Numbered from the stretch's first letter, positions 43,603 to 55,547 are shown. The stretch is 64,000 bases of DNA from Rhynchopus sp. YZ270_cl-10 (GCA_964035575.1 OZ037856.1:620001-684000); one strand, 5' to 3'. Notes: generated from the sequence alone by a model not told the origin. Numbers and translations: made by a program.

Positions 43603-43859
43603 AGATTGAGGCGTTTTATTTATTTCTTGTAGTAGCGATCAATGGCACACCAAAATGATAAGAAGAAAAAAGAGAAGGGGAAAAAAAGGGGGGGAAACAC
43701 ACACAACTGCAAACATCGCTGGTTTGCGAATGGAACGTAAATCAAAACAATTAAAGTTAGCAGAGTGGGCAAGATGCATCTCTTGAACACGGGCCGTTAT
43801 AAAGTAGTTGGCAGAGCTTTGTTTGGTTTGTTATTTGTTTGTTTGTTTCATGAGCTATA

Positions 43860-45885
43860 GGGGGGTCCGTAAATAGACCGGCAACGACCAGACACGTAAT
43901 TAGTGTGTATAGCCGGTCTTTAGCCGGTCTTTAGGGTCCGTAAAAAGACCGGCTCTTAAGGATTACCGGCTATAAGGGCCGGTCCTACCCACCCCCGAAA
44001 AAGACCGGCAGACCGGGTGTACAATTGTACACACAAAAAATACCCGATTTTCTGGAAAAACCCCCAGGTAGGTAGGTACCTGGTGGTGCCGAAATTCCCC
44101 AGCCAAAATTGGTCGCAAAATCGGCCGATTTTTCAAAAATCTCAAAAAAAAAAAAAATTTTTTTTTTTTTTTCACAAGTGTTTTTGAGGCCTGCTCACTA
44201 CACCCTATGTACCCTTCTGAGACCAAAAAGTCCAAAAAAGCATGAATTGGGCTGTTTTGAGCATCTAGAGTTTATTCCCCAGCCATTTTCTGTACCACCA
44301 GTGCACTTTGTATGGGCCAGCGCCTTGTCGAAAAATCGAAAAATCTTAAAAAAAAAAAAAAAAATTTTTTTTTTTTCACAAGTGTTTTTGAGGCCTGCTC
44401 ACTACACCCTAGGCACCCTTCTGGGACCAAAAAGTCAAAAAAAGCAAGAATTGGGCTGTTTTGAGCATCTAGAGTTAATTCCCCGGCCATTTTCTGCACC
44501 ACCAGTGCACTTTGTATGGGCCAGCGCCTTGTCGAAAAATCGAAAAATCGAAAAAAAAAAAATCCCAATTTTTTTTCGCAAGTGTTTTTGAGGCCTGCTC
44601 ACTACACCCTGGGTACCCTTCTGGGACCAAAAAGTTAAAAAAAGCATGAATTGAGCTGTTTTGAGCATCTAGAGTTTATTCCCCGGCCATTTTTCTGCAC
44701 CACCAGTGCATTTTGTATGGGCCAGCGCCTTGTCAAAAAATCGAAAAATCTCAAAAAAAAAAAAATTTGTTTTCGGGAAAATTTCGACCCCTGAGTTGGG
44801 TTTTTGGGCACCAAAAAGTGCAAAAAAACCCAAAAATTGGGTGTTTTGACGATCTGGGGGTAAACCATATGCATTATGCACCTTATGCATTACTACAGGG
44901 GCCCACAATTTCGACTTTTCCTTAGCAAATTCCGTCACAATTTTTTTTTTTCGATTTTGGCAAAGACAAATCTCAGGCAAAAAAAATCACCCCGATAGTG
45001 GGTCCTTGGGTGTCCAAAGATGCCAAAAACAAAAAAAATTGATGTTTTGACCATCGGTGGGCACCTAAAACGCACTTTTCTGCCCAAAAAATGAATATCG
45101 ATTTTTCCTTAGCGTTCTTATAGCCGTGATTTTTCAGTTTTTTTTTCGCAAAGGGTATTTTCATCATATGCAATCAATAAATTCAAAATAAAAAATTCAC
45201 CGAAAATAGTGTGTCCTTGGGAGACCAAAAACGCAAAAAAAAACGTAAAATTTTGGTGTTTTGACCCTTCAGAAGCACCCAAAACGCACTTTTGTGTACC
45301 AAAACACGCATATTTCACATTTCCTTAGCAATTCCTTTCACAAGTACAAGGCGATTTTTGACCAGACAAAAGGAATTTTATTGCTCAAAAACGGGCGTGG
45401 TAGGCACCCGAAGTCATAAAATGGCCCAAAGAATCCAAAAAACCTCAGAAATACATGTTCGTGAAAAACATTTGCAAGTCAAAATTCAACCACAATACGG
45501 TCATTTTGTGCATACCCTGTGACTGTAGTGGCTAGAGAACACGCATGCAGACCTGTTCCTTGCAATTTCCAGTGTTGTGTTTATCAATGCATGCATCCAG
45601 AGGACCTCTGGTTTACGTAATCGTAGGCACTCCTGAGCAAAAACGAAGTCGGTTTTTTACCCAAAATCGGGGTGTGTGGGCCCTAATTTGCTCCAAATTT
45701 GGCCGAAAATTGGGATTTTTCTGAAAATTTCATTGTGCTCAGCAAAAATCCTTGCTTTTTTGAAGAATTTTCCAAAAAATATGCTATACCCCCTATGACT
45801 GGACCCAACTCCCCTCACCCTTTTTTTTTTTCACCCAAAAGGGCCGGAAATTTTACACACTAATACACAAACTTACGGACCCCCC
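43860..45885. mobile_element. 2.0-kb element built of degenerate ~200-bp units
   Basis: Terminal inverted repeats GGGGGGTCCGTAA / TTACGGACCCCCC are flanked by ATA on both sides (43857-43859 and 45886-45888). A three-base duplication and G-run ends recall PIF/Harbinger elements. Near the left end CCGGTCTTT-type palindromes recur. From about 44105 to 45540 the interior is about seven tandem units of roughly 190-205 bp. The first three are highly similar (GTTTTTGAGGCCTGCTCACT at 44179, 44383 and 44583) and later units are progressively more different. No protein is encoded. Confidence 0.75.
44105..45540. repeat. degenerate tandem array of ~200-bp units
   Basis: Units share A-rich/T-rich runs, an ACCAAAAAG-type block, TGTTTTGA(GC/CC)ATC and a terminal GCACTTT(T)GT region. 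Units 1-3 differ by few bases; units 4-7 are diverged. Unit 4 and unit 7 variants recur at 62000-62140 and 62140-62330. Confidence 0.7.
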
Positions 45886-45903
45886 ATACACCTAGCAAGT
45901 TTT

Positions 45904-45960
45904 GTTGTATTGACAATCACTCGCCAAGAGGTAAGCTCTGTACGCAATGTCACTCGAGGG
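45904..45960 (+). repeat. family C repeat
   Basis: GTTGTATTGACAATCACTCG ... CTGTACGCAATGTCACTCGA. Confidence 0.65.
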
Positions 45961-46387
45961 ATTTTTTTTTTCCTTCAAAAATTGACGACGTGCAGTCACC
46001 ATCCGTGACCTCCACGCGACGTCTCCAGCAACTCGTGTACCTTGTGGGGAAACCAGTGTCTGGGAAGCTGCAACTCAAACATCGGTGTGTCTTTTGTTGC
46101 GTCAGCTATTTATTTTGTTTTGTTTTCATGACGTTGCTGTTTTCTCACGTCAAAAAAAAAAGTCGCAATAAAAAACATTGATTCATCGCATGGGGTTGAA
46201 CCTTTTGGGGTGTTGAGTATTTCACTGTCAAGAGACAGGCTCCGTAAAAACTACTTCACTCAAGGAAGGGCTAGGTCGACAAATTTGGATTAATTTTGCT
46301 TTTTTTTTTTATTTTAATTGGGGGGAAGGGCGTGGGTTCGCAGGACTCTGAATAAAAGTGGAAATAACACAATTAATTTTAAAAGAA

Positions 46388-46437
46388 GTTGAAAGCGCAA
46401 ACGCCTCACCGTACACCGGCGGACCCAGGCACTGGTT
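46388..46437 (+). repeat. family B short repeat
   Basis: GTTGAAAGCGCAAACGCCTC, ACCGTACACCGGCGG, CCCAGGCACTGG; nearly identical to 31464-31512. Confidence 0.75.
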
Positions 46438-46658
46438 AACTAAAAACACACATACACACATACAAATCCCACCAACACACCCCATCCTCCCCTTTTAGGC
46501 CAGACACATTCACCCCCAAATCTCCCCCCCTCAACTCCATACGGATAAGAGACATCCCGCAACCTTTTGAACAACTGAGGAGACTTGCTCCGAAACCTCC
46601 CCCCTTTTCCTCTCTTCTTTTTCGTCACTTCAACAAGAACGAGACATTATAACATCCT

Positions 46659-47540
46659 CTACAGCACGTAGGACTTCATAAATTCAAAGGTGGAGAAGGT
46701 GAGACAGACTGCGGGGACTACTTTAGTCAGCTCCGGAGCAAGCCCACGCCAAGGACCTGTTGGTGAGGCGGATACAATGTGTGTGAACACTGTCATCCAG
46801 GATTTTCCAGTGAATCGGGGTTTGGTACCGTTCGCACCGTCGAGTTGGATAACCCTACGCACCACATCAAGCGGATGGGTCACCAAGGAGCTTGCAATAC
46901 CTGCTGATGCCGCTGCAATCAACGTTACCCCCATATGCCCTACACCCAAACCCACCACAGCAGAACTCTGTGAAACCGAGTCGTACACTGCGTAGTTCAC
47001 ACCTAGGTTTGGCGTTACTGTAAGCAATGTACTGCAAAGGCCTCTGTAGAGAGCACGAATACCGCCTGCTTGCGCTTCGATGCTGAGTGTTTTGGAGATG
47101 TGTGGGGAAGCGGATTTGCCTGATGCGATGAGGGATCTGGCGAGGTCGAGAGGATAGGCAGCTGCGCATGCGGTTGCGCCTGCGATACTGCCGTTAAAGA
47201 GTTTGTGAGCAAAGCCTTCGGTGCCGGATTGGCTGCAACGGAGGAGAGAGTAAGAGCCGTGGTACACCCCGCTAAAAGGAATGCGGTGGAGGACAGCAGC
47301 AGCGTTCCCTCGGAACATCTGCACCACGCCACCACGCTTGCAGATCCCCGCCAGCTCGCTCACCATACTCTCCGTCACAGCCTTAGGATCCGCTGCAGTC
47401 GCCTGCCGCAAAATGGTAATCCTCGCCAACGGCGCGGTAATGGTCTTGCTCAGCACCCCCGCCGTCGCCCCAGCAACAAACGATTTGCTCGCATCCCCCA
47501 CTGCTATTCCTTTGTCAGCATTGAGCCGTTTTGTGCGCAT
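46659..47540 (-). CDS. mitochondrial carrier family (SLC25) transporter
   Basis: A 293-residue intronless frame starting MRTKRLNADKG. It has the three-fold repeat of inner-membrane carriers: SFVAGATAGVLSKTITAPLA near residues 20-39, LFNGSIAGATACAAAYPLDL near 126-145 and AASAGIASSLVTHPLDVVRR near 223-242. Each has the P-x-[DE/A]-x-x-[KR]-type turn, followed by a second helix with GI.ALYRGL or PWRGL-type motifs. The APLARITILRQ wording in repeat 1 is like the APLERVKILLQ of adenine-nucleotide and coenzyme A carriers (SLC25A42/Leu5 group), so a nucleotide-like substrate is the best guess. The Asp-to-Ala difference in the first signature is also seen in that group. A CTCCTGTACAG acceptor lies upstream of the start. 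Confidence 0.93.
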   Translation of the reverse strand: MRTKRLNADKGIAVGDASKSFVAGATAGVLSKTITAPLARITILRQATAADPKAVTESMVSELAGICKRGGVVQMFRGNAAAVLHRIPFSGVYHGSYSLLRCSQSGTEGFAHKLFNGSIAGATACAAAYPLDLARSLIASGKSASPHISKTLSIEAQAGGIRALYRGLCSTLLTVTPNLGVNYAVYDSVSQSSAVVGLGVGHMGVTLIAAASAGIASSLVTHPLDVVRRVIQLDGANGTKPRFTGKSWMTVFTHIVSASPTGPWRGLAPELTKVVPAVCLTFSTFEFMKSYVL

Positions 47541-50414
47541 GGGAGAGGGAGAGAAGAAAACGGATCCGCGGGCAAAAAAATATAAAAAATGCGGAGAGGA
47601 GGGGTTTTGTGAAGTTCTCCTCTGTACAGGAGGGGGGGGAGGGGGGGCAAAGGGGGGGAGGGGAGGAGGGAGTAGATAGAAGAGATGTTGAAAGTGCAAA
47701 TGCCTCATCGTTCATCGGCGGACGTTATCGAACCCCAGAGAGCACTTCATGCATGCGGTTGCCACGAGGGAGGTTGTAGGAGCATAATCATTGCCCCAAT
47801 CGGAAAGGGAGGGGAACAATATGATGAGTCGCCCCGGTTCTCTCCAGTTTTGCTTAGTCGCCTTAAAAAAGGGTGAAGGTTAACGTACGGACCTCTTTCA
47901 ACGGTTGAAGGCGCGGTTGGCTATCAAATTCTAAAATCCTGGGACCCATGGCAGCGGGGGTAACACCAAAGTCATCGGAACCCTAGGGGGTGCAGAGTGA
48001 ACGTTGTCCCGTGTGAGGCGGAAATCGCGAATCTCTACAGATACACGAAGCTGTCACCTAATACCAGCCAGGGGGTGTGGTGCTGGAAGGTATAAGGTGA
48101 CTCCTCACGTTGGGATGGAAACAGAAACACTCATGGCAAAGGGTGAAAGAGGTGCACGTCATAACAGCACCCAGCTGCCAGGCGGCCAGTACAGCACATT
48201 CGCCCACCCCCTCAAACCCCACCCCAAGCGCATTGCAGCATCGACTTACGTCATAACAGTACACGAAGCCGCCCCCCTCCCACCACGACCAGGAACAGTG
48301 CGCTGTGGCTGTCAACACTGTGCAGGGGACCCAGGTGCGGAGTGGCCTTCAGGATTTTTCAAAAATAAAAAAACCTTCCTCGCACTGTGGAATCACCCCT
48401 CATAAACCCCTTGACAGCATCGATTGACACCCTACGTCATAACAGTACATGAAGCCCTCAATGCATCAACAAAGCGTTCATAATGATGAACACATGGACG
48501 CAGGCATGCTGGCATTCCGTACATTCGAAAACCCCCTCCCCAATGCCCTCGTCCCTCACCCCACTGGTCACACAGAGTATTGCCGAAGTTTGCTTACAGG
48601 AAACCTGTACGCAAAAAATGCCGAAACATCACAAGCAATACAACGCAGACCACATCTCACGCTGAGCACTCCCTTCATCTCGCACGTAGTGGACATCCCT
48701 CCCCTCCCCTCCCCTCCCTCCCACAGCAGAACACTCCACACTAACGTCGAGCACTGCACACAACCCTTGCGTGTCCTGAGGTGTGGAGGAAACAATTCCA
48801 ACACACCGGGGCAGTGTCACAGCATTGCGGGTTACCCTGTGGTGTCCGACCACACCCTCATCCTGACCTCTCCGAAGGCTTCGGGCGGAACATGTGGATC
48901 GATGAAAAGAGGCAAGCTCCTACGAACCACCCCCGCAAAGCCAGACCCTGCCGTGCCGACACTCTGGAACACAAGGTCTCAGAACGCAGCAGTGCGGCGG
49001 TACAGAGGCACCCCCTCCCCACAGTCTCTTTAGACACAACGACCCCCTGCATATCAGCCATCCTTAAGTCCCCCACAGCAAAACCCGAAGCCCAAAAGAC
49101 AGCATGCCACCACCCACCTCCAACACTCACCCTCGCAAGCGCCCAACAGAGTCCACAAACAAACCAAGAGCTCAACAATCGGTTGCCACCCTACGTTGCC
49201 TGCATGCCAATTGTTCTCCCCCCCTTCCCCTTCCCCTCCCCCCTAGTCCCCTGCTCCGTCAGTCGTAGGAGGAATGCTCAACAGCAGTTCAGAGATCTCT
49301 TCTGAGGTTCGGCTTTAGCTACTGCCTGCATGCTATGCATTGGGGATAATCAGAGTTCGCCTTTTTTTTGAGATAGACTACCATAGACTATCATAGACTG
49401 AAACCCAACCAACTATCCTCATACAAGAGACAAGGTGAAGTTCATTATGTACAGAGAGCGGTGAGGCGATGCAGGCACAGCAAAAAGAAAATAGCGGTTC
49501 GATTAATCTGCGTCGCGTCTACAATAGATAGCAGGAATGGAGGGGGGGAAAACATAATCTAGCACCCCTCGTTTTTTGTTTCTTTTTCGTTTTCACTATT
49601 GTTTTTTTTAGACTTCAGCAATGCAGGCGAAATCTGTCGGGGAAGGTTGCAGACGTGGTTCAGGCAAGGTGAGAGTAAATCAGAAAGAAAAGAAAAAAAA
49701 TGAGCGAGAGATGGCTGAGACAACCCAATTCAGTCACCTGCCGCACAAAAAAAAAAAAAATAATAATAATAATATCATCAAGCTACTCCTCACTGGTTTC
49801 TTTCCCTCTTTTCTCTTGTTGTTGTAGTTTTGCTTATTTTTCTCTAGCATAGGGAATCACCTGCCCAATTCAACAGGATCACTCCCATACGCAATACACT
49901 GTAGTACAGCATTGTATTGCTCTGTTTTTCTTTTATTTTTAAAAAAAACGTTAATCTGGTTCACGGCGCGTTCAGATGAACACGTCTGACTGAATCAGTC
50001 CTATTTTTTTTTTTTGTTTTTTCCTCCTAAAGAACTGTGGTGCCGAACAGCACCATGTGAATTTTTATCTTGGTTTTTTCTTTTTGAATTTTTTGAAGAA
50101 ATATCGAGTCATCTATGTGCTTTTTCGTTTTGCGAATTTCTTTTGGAATTTTGGGCGTCCCCAAACCGGACGGCACACCTCATCCCTCATCCTCAGGGAG
50201 GGGGGGTTGTGGCAGAGAAATGCAATCATAACTCTGGTCCGACCCATCATTTGTATGTCCACAGTAGTTCTTTTTTTTTGCTTTTTTCTTTTTTTTGGGG
50301 AGGGGAAATAAAAAATCAATTGAGACTTGGTATGGGTACATCTAGGGGGAATAGGGCATCTTTTTATACAGATTAAAACAAAGGGAATGACCCTCTCTCT
50401 TTTTGAGAGGCCGT
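47541..50414. other. gene-poor stretch, including an unusual C-rich block
   Basis: A family B copy lies at 47687-47735. From about 47900 to 49310 the + strand is C-rich and nearly free of the long A/T homopolymers typical of the flanks. Direct repeats ACGTCATAACAGTACACGAA (near 48247 and 48433, with a partial third near 48157) occur here. Frames of 174-194 codons exist on the + strand at 48449-49033 and 48781-49305 but show no recognisable motif, so I do not call them genes. Confidence 0.5.
47687..47735 (+). repeat. family B repeat with T-arm-like tail
   Basis: GTTGAAAGTGCAAATGCCTC, ATCGTTCATCGGCGGACG, then TTATCGAACCCCAGAGAGCA just beyond. Confidence 0.7.
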
Positions 50415-52342
50415 TTATATAAGACGCACAACGTCGTTGTCAAGCGTGCATTCGCGAGATTGGATGAGGGCGTTAAGGGTGTGGGAGAATTCGTGGTCGG
50501 GGAAGCCTGTGATGGAGGACATGGTGCGCTTGAGTTCAGTTTTGTGCATGGTGCCTTGGGGGGTTGAGCGGATGACGTTCTTCATCATGTCGGAGCGGGT
50601 CTTGACATCGCTCGCTTGGTTCATCTGCCAGTTCTGCTGAACGGCCCCTCCGGCAGGCTGCTGGTGTTGTGCTGGGTGTCCGTTGTGTGCTGCTGGCGCG
50701 GGACCCCCAGCCTGACCCTGACCTTGACCCTGTCCCTGAACCTGACCCTGTCCCTGTCCTCCCTCCTTCTTAATATCATCCAGAGCCCCATGCTTGTAGT
50801 ACAGGCTCGTGAACACCGCTGAGTGGTAGTGGTGGAACATCTGCGCCACAGCGCTCTCAACCCCAATGAACTGGCAGTGGAAGCCGATCACGCAGGTTTC
50901 TTTCTGTGGGAGGGGAAAAGGTGAAAAGGGAAAAAAGTTAGATTTCAGACTTCAGGAGAATGAAAAGAGGGAACCAAGAGATGATCATCATGTTCAGGAG
51001 AACGCATTGAGACGGGATAGATGAATCTCTCTAGTCACCTTGAAAAGGTGAAGGTGACACCAAAGGGCAAAAATTTGGCCAAAAAAATGGAATGTTTTGA
51101 AAATAATGAATGGGTTGAAGTATCAATCAGATGCGCGACGGAACAAAGCATATGGATACGTTGCTGGAAAAGGCAGCATCAACAGCATCGCATACAAGCC
51201 TAAGCAGCTGCAGGCGAGCAGCCTGAAGCCGCGAACAACACCTCAACATGAACGGCAACTGGGCACACTGTGCTATAAATACATACGTGGTACGTTCTGA
51301 TGTGCCCGTACACCCGGAGCATCCTGTCTCTCGACACTGCGGGTTCTTCCGTCCATGCCTGTATATTGATTGGTGTTGTTGCTTTTTGAAAACTTTTTTT
51401 TACCATTCCTTTTACGGAACGGAGCATGTGCAGTCCCGGAAGCTCCGAGAAAATGGAGTCGGCGGGCTTAATAGGAAGTTGCCTTCCTAAATGTGCACAC
51501 AACTGACAAAAGGGAGGTATCGTCACTCACCTACATCATTGAAATACCATTGCTTATCAATGGTACACTCCGATACTGCCCCTCTTTTTTTTAAAACTTG
51601 GTTGTATTAGTCTCACCCTAGAGTCCACTGTACTTTTTTTTCGAAAAATGAACCTTTTGAACACTCCATGCCCAGGATTTGATACATACCTTGAGTTCTT
51701 CGGAGAAGGTCATTCCGAAGATGGTGACGTTAAGTGTTCCGGTACCATCGGTGACGGAGAGGATGACCTCGCGCCCTGTTGTGCGCCAGCCGTTGAGGCG
51801 CACCACAAGGCAGACTTTGTAGACAAGCTTGCCGCCAATCTTGAACATGTCAGCACCGCTCAGCTTCTCAACATCGTGCACCTGCTTGCAGGTCACAGGC
51901 ACCATAGTCTGGTGGTCTGTCGCACTGTGAGGGTGGCGTGTTTTGATAGGGAAAAAAAAAACGGCAATTTATAAAATATATAACCTATCAATAGTCCGCC
52001 ACCTTCACAACTATCGTGCCGTGAGTATATGCGGGTATTTTCACTAATGATGCTTTGTTTTCATCACGGCATGTCGAGGATAAATCATTTCAAACATTTT
52101 CAGAAACAAAACGAGATGCAACTATCGGCAAATTTGTATAAAAAAGGAGGATATTTTGAGTAATAATAATAAGCAAAAAAAATGTGAAGCACATCAAAGC
52201 CAAACTTGTGGGGGAGGGAAAACAGGCCATACCCCTTGCCATCATGTGGCGTGCCTACCTGGGATGGAGAGTACCCACCCTGTGTGCCTGTGGGAGCATC
52301 AGAAGCATCCTGGTTGCCGGGGTAGAGGAACGGTGCTGACAT
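50415..52342 (-). CDS. RPA2: replication protein A 32-kDa subunit (RPA2), 4 exons
   Basis: Exons 52342-52233, 51924-51690, 51358-51287 and 50903-50415 join with matching phases (2, 0, 0) into 301 residues. The N-terminus (MSAPFLYPGNQDASDAP then GGYSPSQ) is the Gly/Ser-rich, phosphorylatable arm of RPA2. Residues about 38-180 are the OB fold: VPVTCKQVHDVEKL, FKIGGKLVYKVCLVVRLNGW, VILSVTDGTGTLNVTIFG, MLRVYGHIRTYH, VIGFHCQFIG. A Gly-Gln linker follows (GQGQGQ, from a CAGGGT-type minisatellite). The C-terminal winged helix, about residues 230-301, ends in DNDVVRLI. RPA is the single-stranded-DNA-binding complex of replication and repair. Exon 1 could instead end at an in-frame GTAGGC, but only the GTATGG donor keeps the reading frame. 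Confidence 0.92.
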
Positions 52343-52375
52343 CGGTGTGTCTTCTTGTTTTTCTTTTTCTTTTTT

Positions 52376-52395
52376 CTGTGTGGATATGTGAGAGG
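52376..52395 (-). promoter_or_regulatory. putative trans-splice acceptor of the RPA2 gene
   Basis: On the minus strand, CTCTCACATATCCACACAG ends about 34 bases before the ATG, followed by an A-rich leader. Confidence 0.4.
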
Positions 52396-52544
52396 GGAAG
52401 GAAAGGGAAGGGGGGTCTAAAGGCAGCTGCACTGCATACAGCTGTGGTTTTTCTCAGAAGACAGAGCTATCTGGGATGCATCCTGCTGCTACCATGCAGA
52501 ACACATGGCAAAGCATCAGAGGATGTTTGACGAATAAAAAGAAA

Positions 52545-52612
52545 GTTGACTTGAAAAACAGCCTCGCTCATGACACTGCACCTTGGCCCACATGACCGGG
52601 TGCACATAGGAT
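52545..52612 (+). repeat. family E short repeat
   Basis: GTTGACTTGAAAAACAGCCT, ATGACACTGCACC, CATGACCGGGTGCAC. Confidence 0.65.
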
Positions 52613-53290
52613 GGTCCGGAATACCAGGAAGACGTCAAAGGAAACCTACAAAAGAAGGCGGCGAAGAAAGGCCTGAAGACGTCCACTACCAAGGACACAA
52701 CAGAAAGCGCAGAGAATGACACAGCATGTATGAACTCCTCATCCCTTCCGTACCTTGTATCCAAAAATACACATTCGCGTGTAGAGCCGTAGAGTATTAT
52801 TAGAGAGAGGAGCCAATTGAAAGGGAGAGGGAGTGTCGAAGTTCTTTGGTTGTGGATGGGCGGGAGAGGAGGGGAAAGCAAAAACGAAGTAAGAAAAGGG
52901 GGGGGGGGGGGGTAACGGTAAAAGCGAAAGGTGCAACAGACGGCCTCCTGCAGATGCAGGTAATTGGAGCTTTTAAACTCTGTCAGTGTGCACTTCGTTT
53001 TTGGTATGTCCACAAAAAGGGGAGGGGGGAAGAGTGCATCGTGTCTCACGATACACCTTTGAGAGAAACCAGTGAAATTTAAATATAAAAAAAAATCGAG
53101 ATAAAAAAAGATGGATGAAAAACGGTGTTTGAGCGTGAAGTTTATATACTGCACTACAAATCTCTGACGCAGATGCAGGGCAAAAAAAAAAAAAAGGGAA
53201 TATCTGGCTTTCCTCGTGGAGTACCACAGTACGCAGAAGCGAGGAAAGCCCGCAAGTAATAAAAAAAAAAGAGAGAGAGAAAAATATTAA

Positions 53291-53323
53291 GATGAAGCCA
53301 AGCCTCTCTGTACTTAGTCACCT
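53291..53323 (+). repeat. family A short repeat
   Basis: GATGAAGCCAAGCCTCTCTG then TACTTAGTCACCT; a diverged family B copy begins about 15 bases later. Confidence 0.7.
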
Positions 53324-54030
53324 GAAAAAAAAAAAGTTAAAAGTGCAAAACGGCCCCTGCGAACAGAGGCAAAGCGACAGAAAAGCGTTGGGAACTAACC
53401 CAAGCTTCTCTTTTGACACATTATAGAAATATTATATCCTCCCCTGCAATCCGCTTGTAGGGAACATAAAGAAAAATCATTTTTTTTTCTCGTTCCAGAA
53501 CAGGGCGTAGTGAAGAAGCATTTCGCAAAAAAAATAAAAGAACAAAAATGATAAGCCATCTTTTCTAAAATCCCGCGCACAGAAAAAAGAAGAAGAGAAC
53601 CACCCAAATTTTGATTCGCCTTGTTTTTGTCCACATCTTTTGCATAAGAAGAGGTGGAAAAGGTGCGACAGTTGATAAACCAATTTTAGACAAAAATCGT
53701 CAAAAAAAATTTTTTCCGGGCACCAGGTGGAAATAACAGTGTGGAGTCTATGGCTCACGACACGGAAACAAAATTGAGAGCAAAAAAAAAAGGGGGAGGG
53801 GTTTTTTGACATATGAACGGAGTACCGCTCGCCACTGGGCCACACATAGTCCGTTAAATTATTATCTAATACTAGGGGTGAGTGTCATTCCCATCACTTA
53901 CTGTCTACTGACACCAAGGGAGGGAGACCAAGCACTCAGCTTGCCGCAATCTTACATTCAGTGTACCATTTTTTATTTTTGAAGTCATTCTCTTTGAACC
54001 CATGGTATAGAGCATCCAAAACAAAGTGAC

Positions 54031-54160
54031 CTTGACAGCGCAAACGTCTCTGAGACACAGGCACCGACACTCCGCGAGTGGAGCATTATAGAACCCCGGA
54101 GTGTTGGGCTTGAGAGTTGCTGACAGGGAAATTGTAAGCACACAATCATTTCCCCCAAGC
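54031..54160 (+). repeat. family B repeat, longest form
   Basis: CTTGACAGCGCAAACGTCTC, GACACTCCGCGAGTGGAGCA, TATAGAACCCCGGAGTG, then GTAAGCACACAATCATT. The tail parallels that of the copy at 47687 (AGCATAATCATTGCCCC). Confidence 0.6.
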
Positions 54161-54310
54161 AAAAAGGGCTAAAGACACATTTCACAATCAATTAGTACAG
54201 ACATCTGAGGATGTGCTCTGCAACCCTTTTTGCTCTATTCACTGAGCGCAGCTGACTTACAGACAGTCTTCTTCACTATCCAATTTTTTTTTTTTTTTTT
54301 TGCTTTTTTT

Positions 54311-54380
54311 TTGATAAATTGTTGGAATAGTGCAGTTGCCTTAATCGTACTACCACAGCTGTGTAATCTCCACTTTTTAT
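54311..54380 (+). repeat. family F short repeat
   Basis: TTGATAAATTGTTGGAATAG, TGCAGTTGCC, ACAGCTGTGTAATCTCCACT. Confidence 0.7.
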
Positions 54381-55254
54381 ATCTGACAATGGTCAGAAGG
54401 CCAGCATTTTTTTTTTTTTGAAAACTTTCCGGCGTGACGTGCAGTCACTGCCGCCACGTAATTTCCACGGGTTTTCTATAACAAGGGAGTGATATGAAAC
54501 GGGGTGGGGGCGGGAATCGCTTGTTGAGACATCTGTGTCAACATTCTTAGATGAGACAAAAAAGGAAGCCAATCAAGATGGATTCTACAACCAAATATTA
54601 GAAAAAAACAAATGTTAACGTAAAGGGAAGGATGGGGGGGAAGGGGTGCTGATGTGCTGTGGGAAGAAAAGAAGAAAAGAAAAAACATCACAAACAGCAA
54701 GAAAAATGAAAGCGCGTTTTGAGTGATTCGAAAAAGAAAAAAATAATTCGATAAGGAATCGATATACAGGGGGTACAAAAACACAGGTGGGGGTAACAAC
54801 ATTCCACAGTTTTACTTTAAAAAAAGTCACAAAAAAGACACCGTTTTACCCCTCCTGTGTTTTGTTAGACCTCTGTAAAAAAAAGGATGGCCATCTTTGC
54901 GCCCAGTTCGGGTACCAGACGACGGATAAGATGGTACGTAGATTGATCGCTGGGGGGAGGAGGGTTGCTCCGGACCAATGCGTACGTAACGTTTTGCTGT
55001 GCATCGGATTTATAAAATAAAATAAAAACCCGAAAAAAACACGGGGTTGCTAGTGGAAGAAAACGCCACTATGGACGCAAAAAAAAAAAAAAATACTGAA
55101 GTAACGTAGGGTTTATTGTGTAGCGCGATCACAGCGGATCGTATATAAAAAATATTGTTTTCATATGCTTTCAAATCAAAGAGCGGGCACCTCCGACTCA
55201 CATACGATGCCAGCCATCCAGATGGAAGCACAAAACAATAAGAAAAGTTTATAA

Positions 55255-55284
55255 GATGATCCCAAGCCTCTCGTGCTTAGTAAT
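55255..55284 (+). repeat. family A short repeat
   Basis: GATGATCCCAAGCCTCTCGT then GCTTAGTAAT. Confidence 0.65.
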
Positions 55285-55547
55285 CTAAATAAATAAAGAG
55301 AAGCTGGACGTTCAGGCGTTCTCTGCAGAACGGAAACTCCAGAAAACAAACACAAATTTGCCTTGAAAGCGCTGCCAACACTTCGAAGGACTGCAATCCC
55401 ACGGAACAGTTCCTTTACAGGTAGAGCTGAATCAACTCGTTAACCCATAGAGGACTGTACTCCAGGTAACATGGACAGGTCAGGTGCAAAGGTCGCTATG
55501 TACCTGGACACCAAGGAAAGAAGGAAAAGAAAAGAAAAAAATTGTCA

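Larger units (their letters stand above)
34525..46658. other. 12-kb region without recognisable genes
   Basis: Long homopolymer-rich stretch. The only frames are short and of low complexity. It contains at least five inverted-repeat elements and many copies of short repeat families A-G (listed separately), plus a (TC)n tract at 37003-37032, an (AC)n tract near 36105-36123 and a poly-G run near 38069-38086. Confidence 0.6.

Noticed and set aside
48449-49305. Two overlapping + strand frames of 194 and 174 codons
   Set aside because: No motif, His/Pro/Thr-rich composition as expected from C-rich DNA, and opposite strand to all host genes; kept only as a finding.
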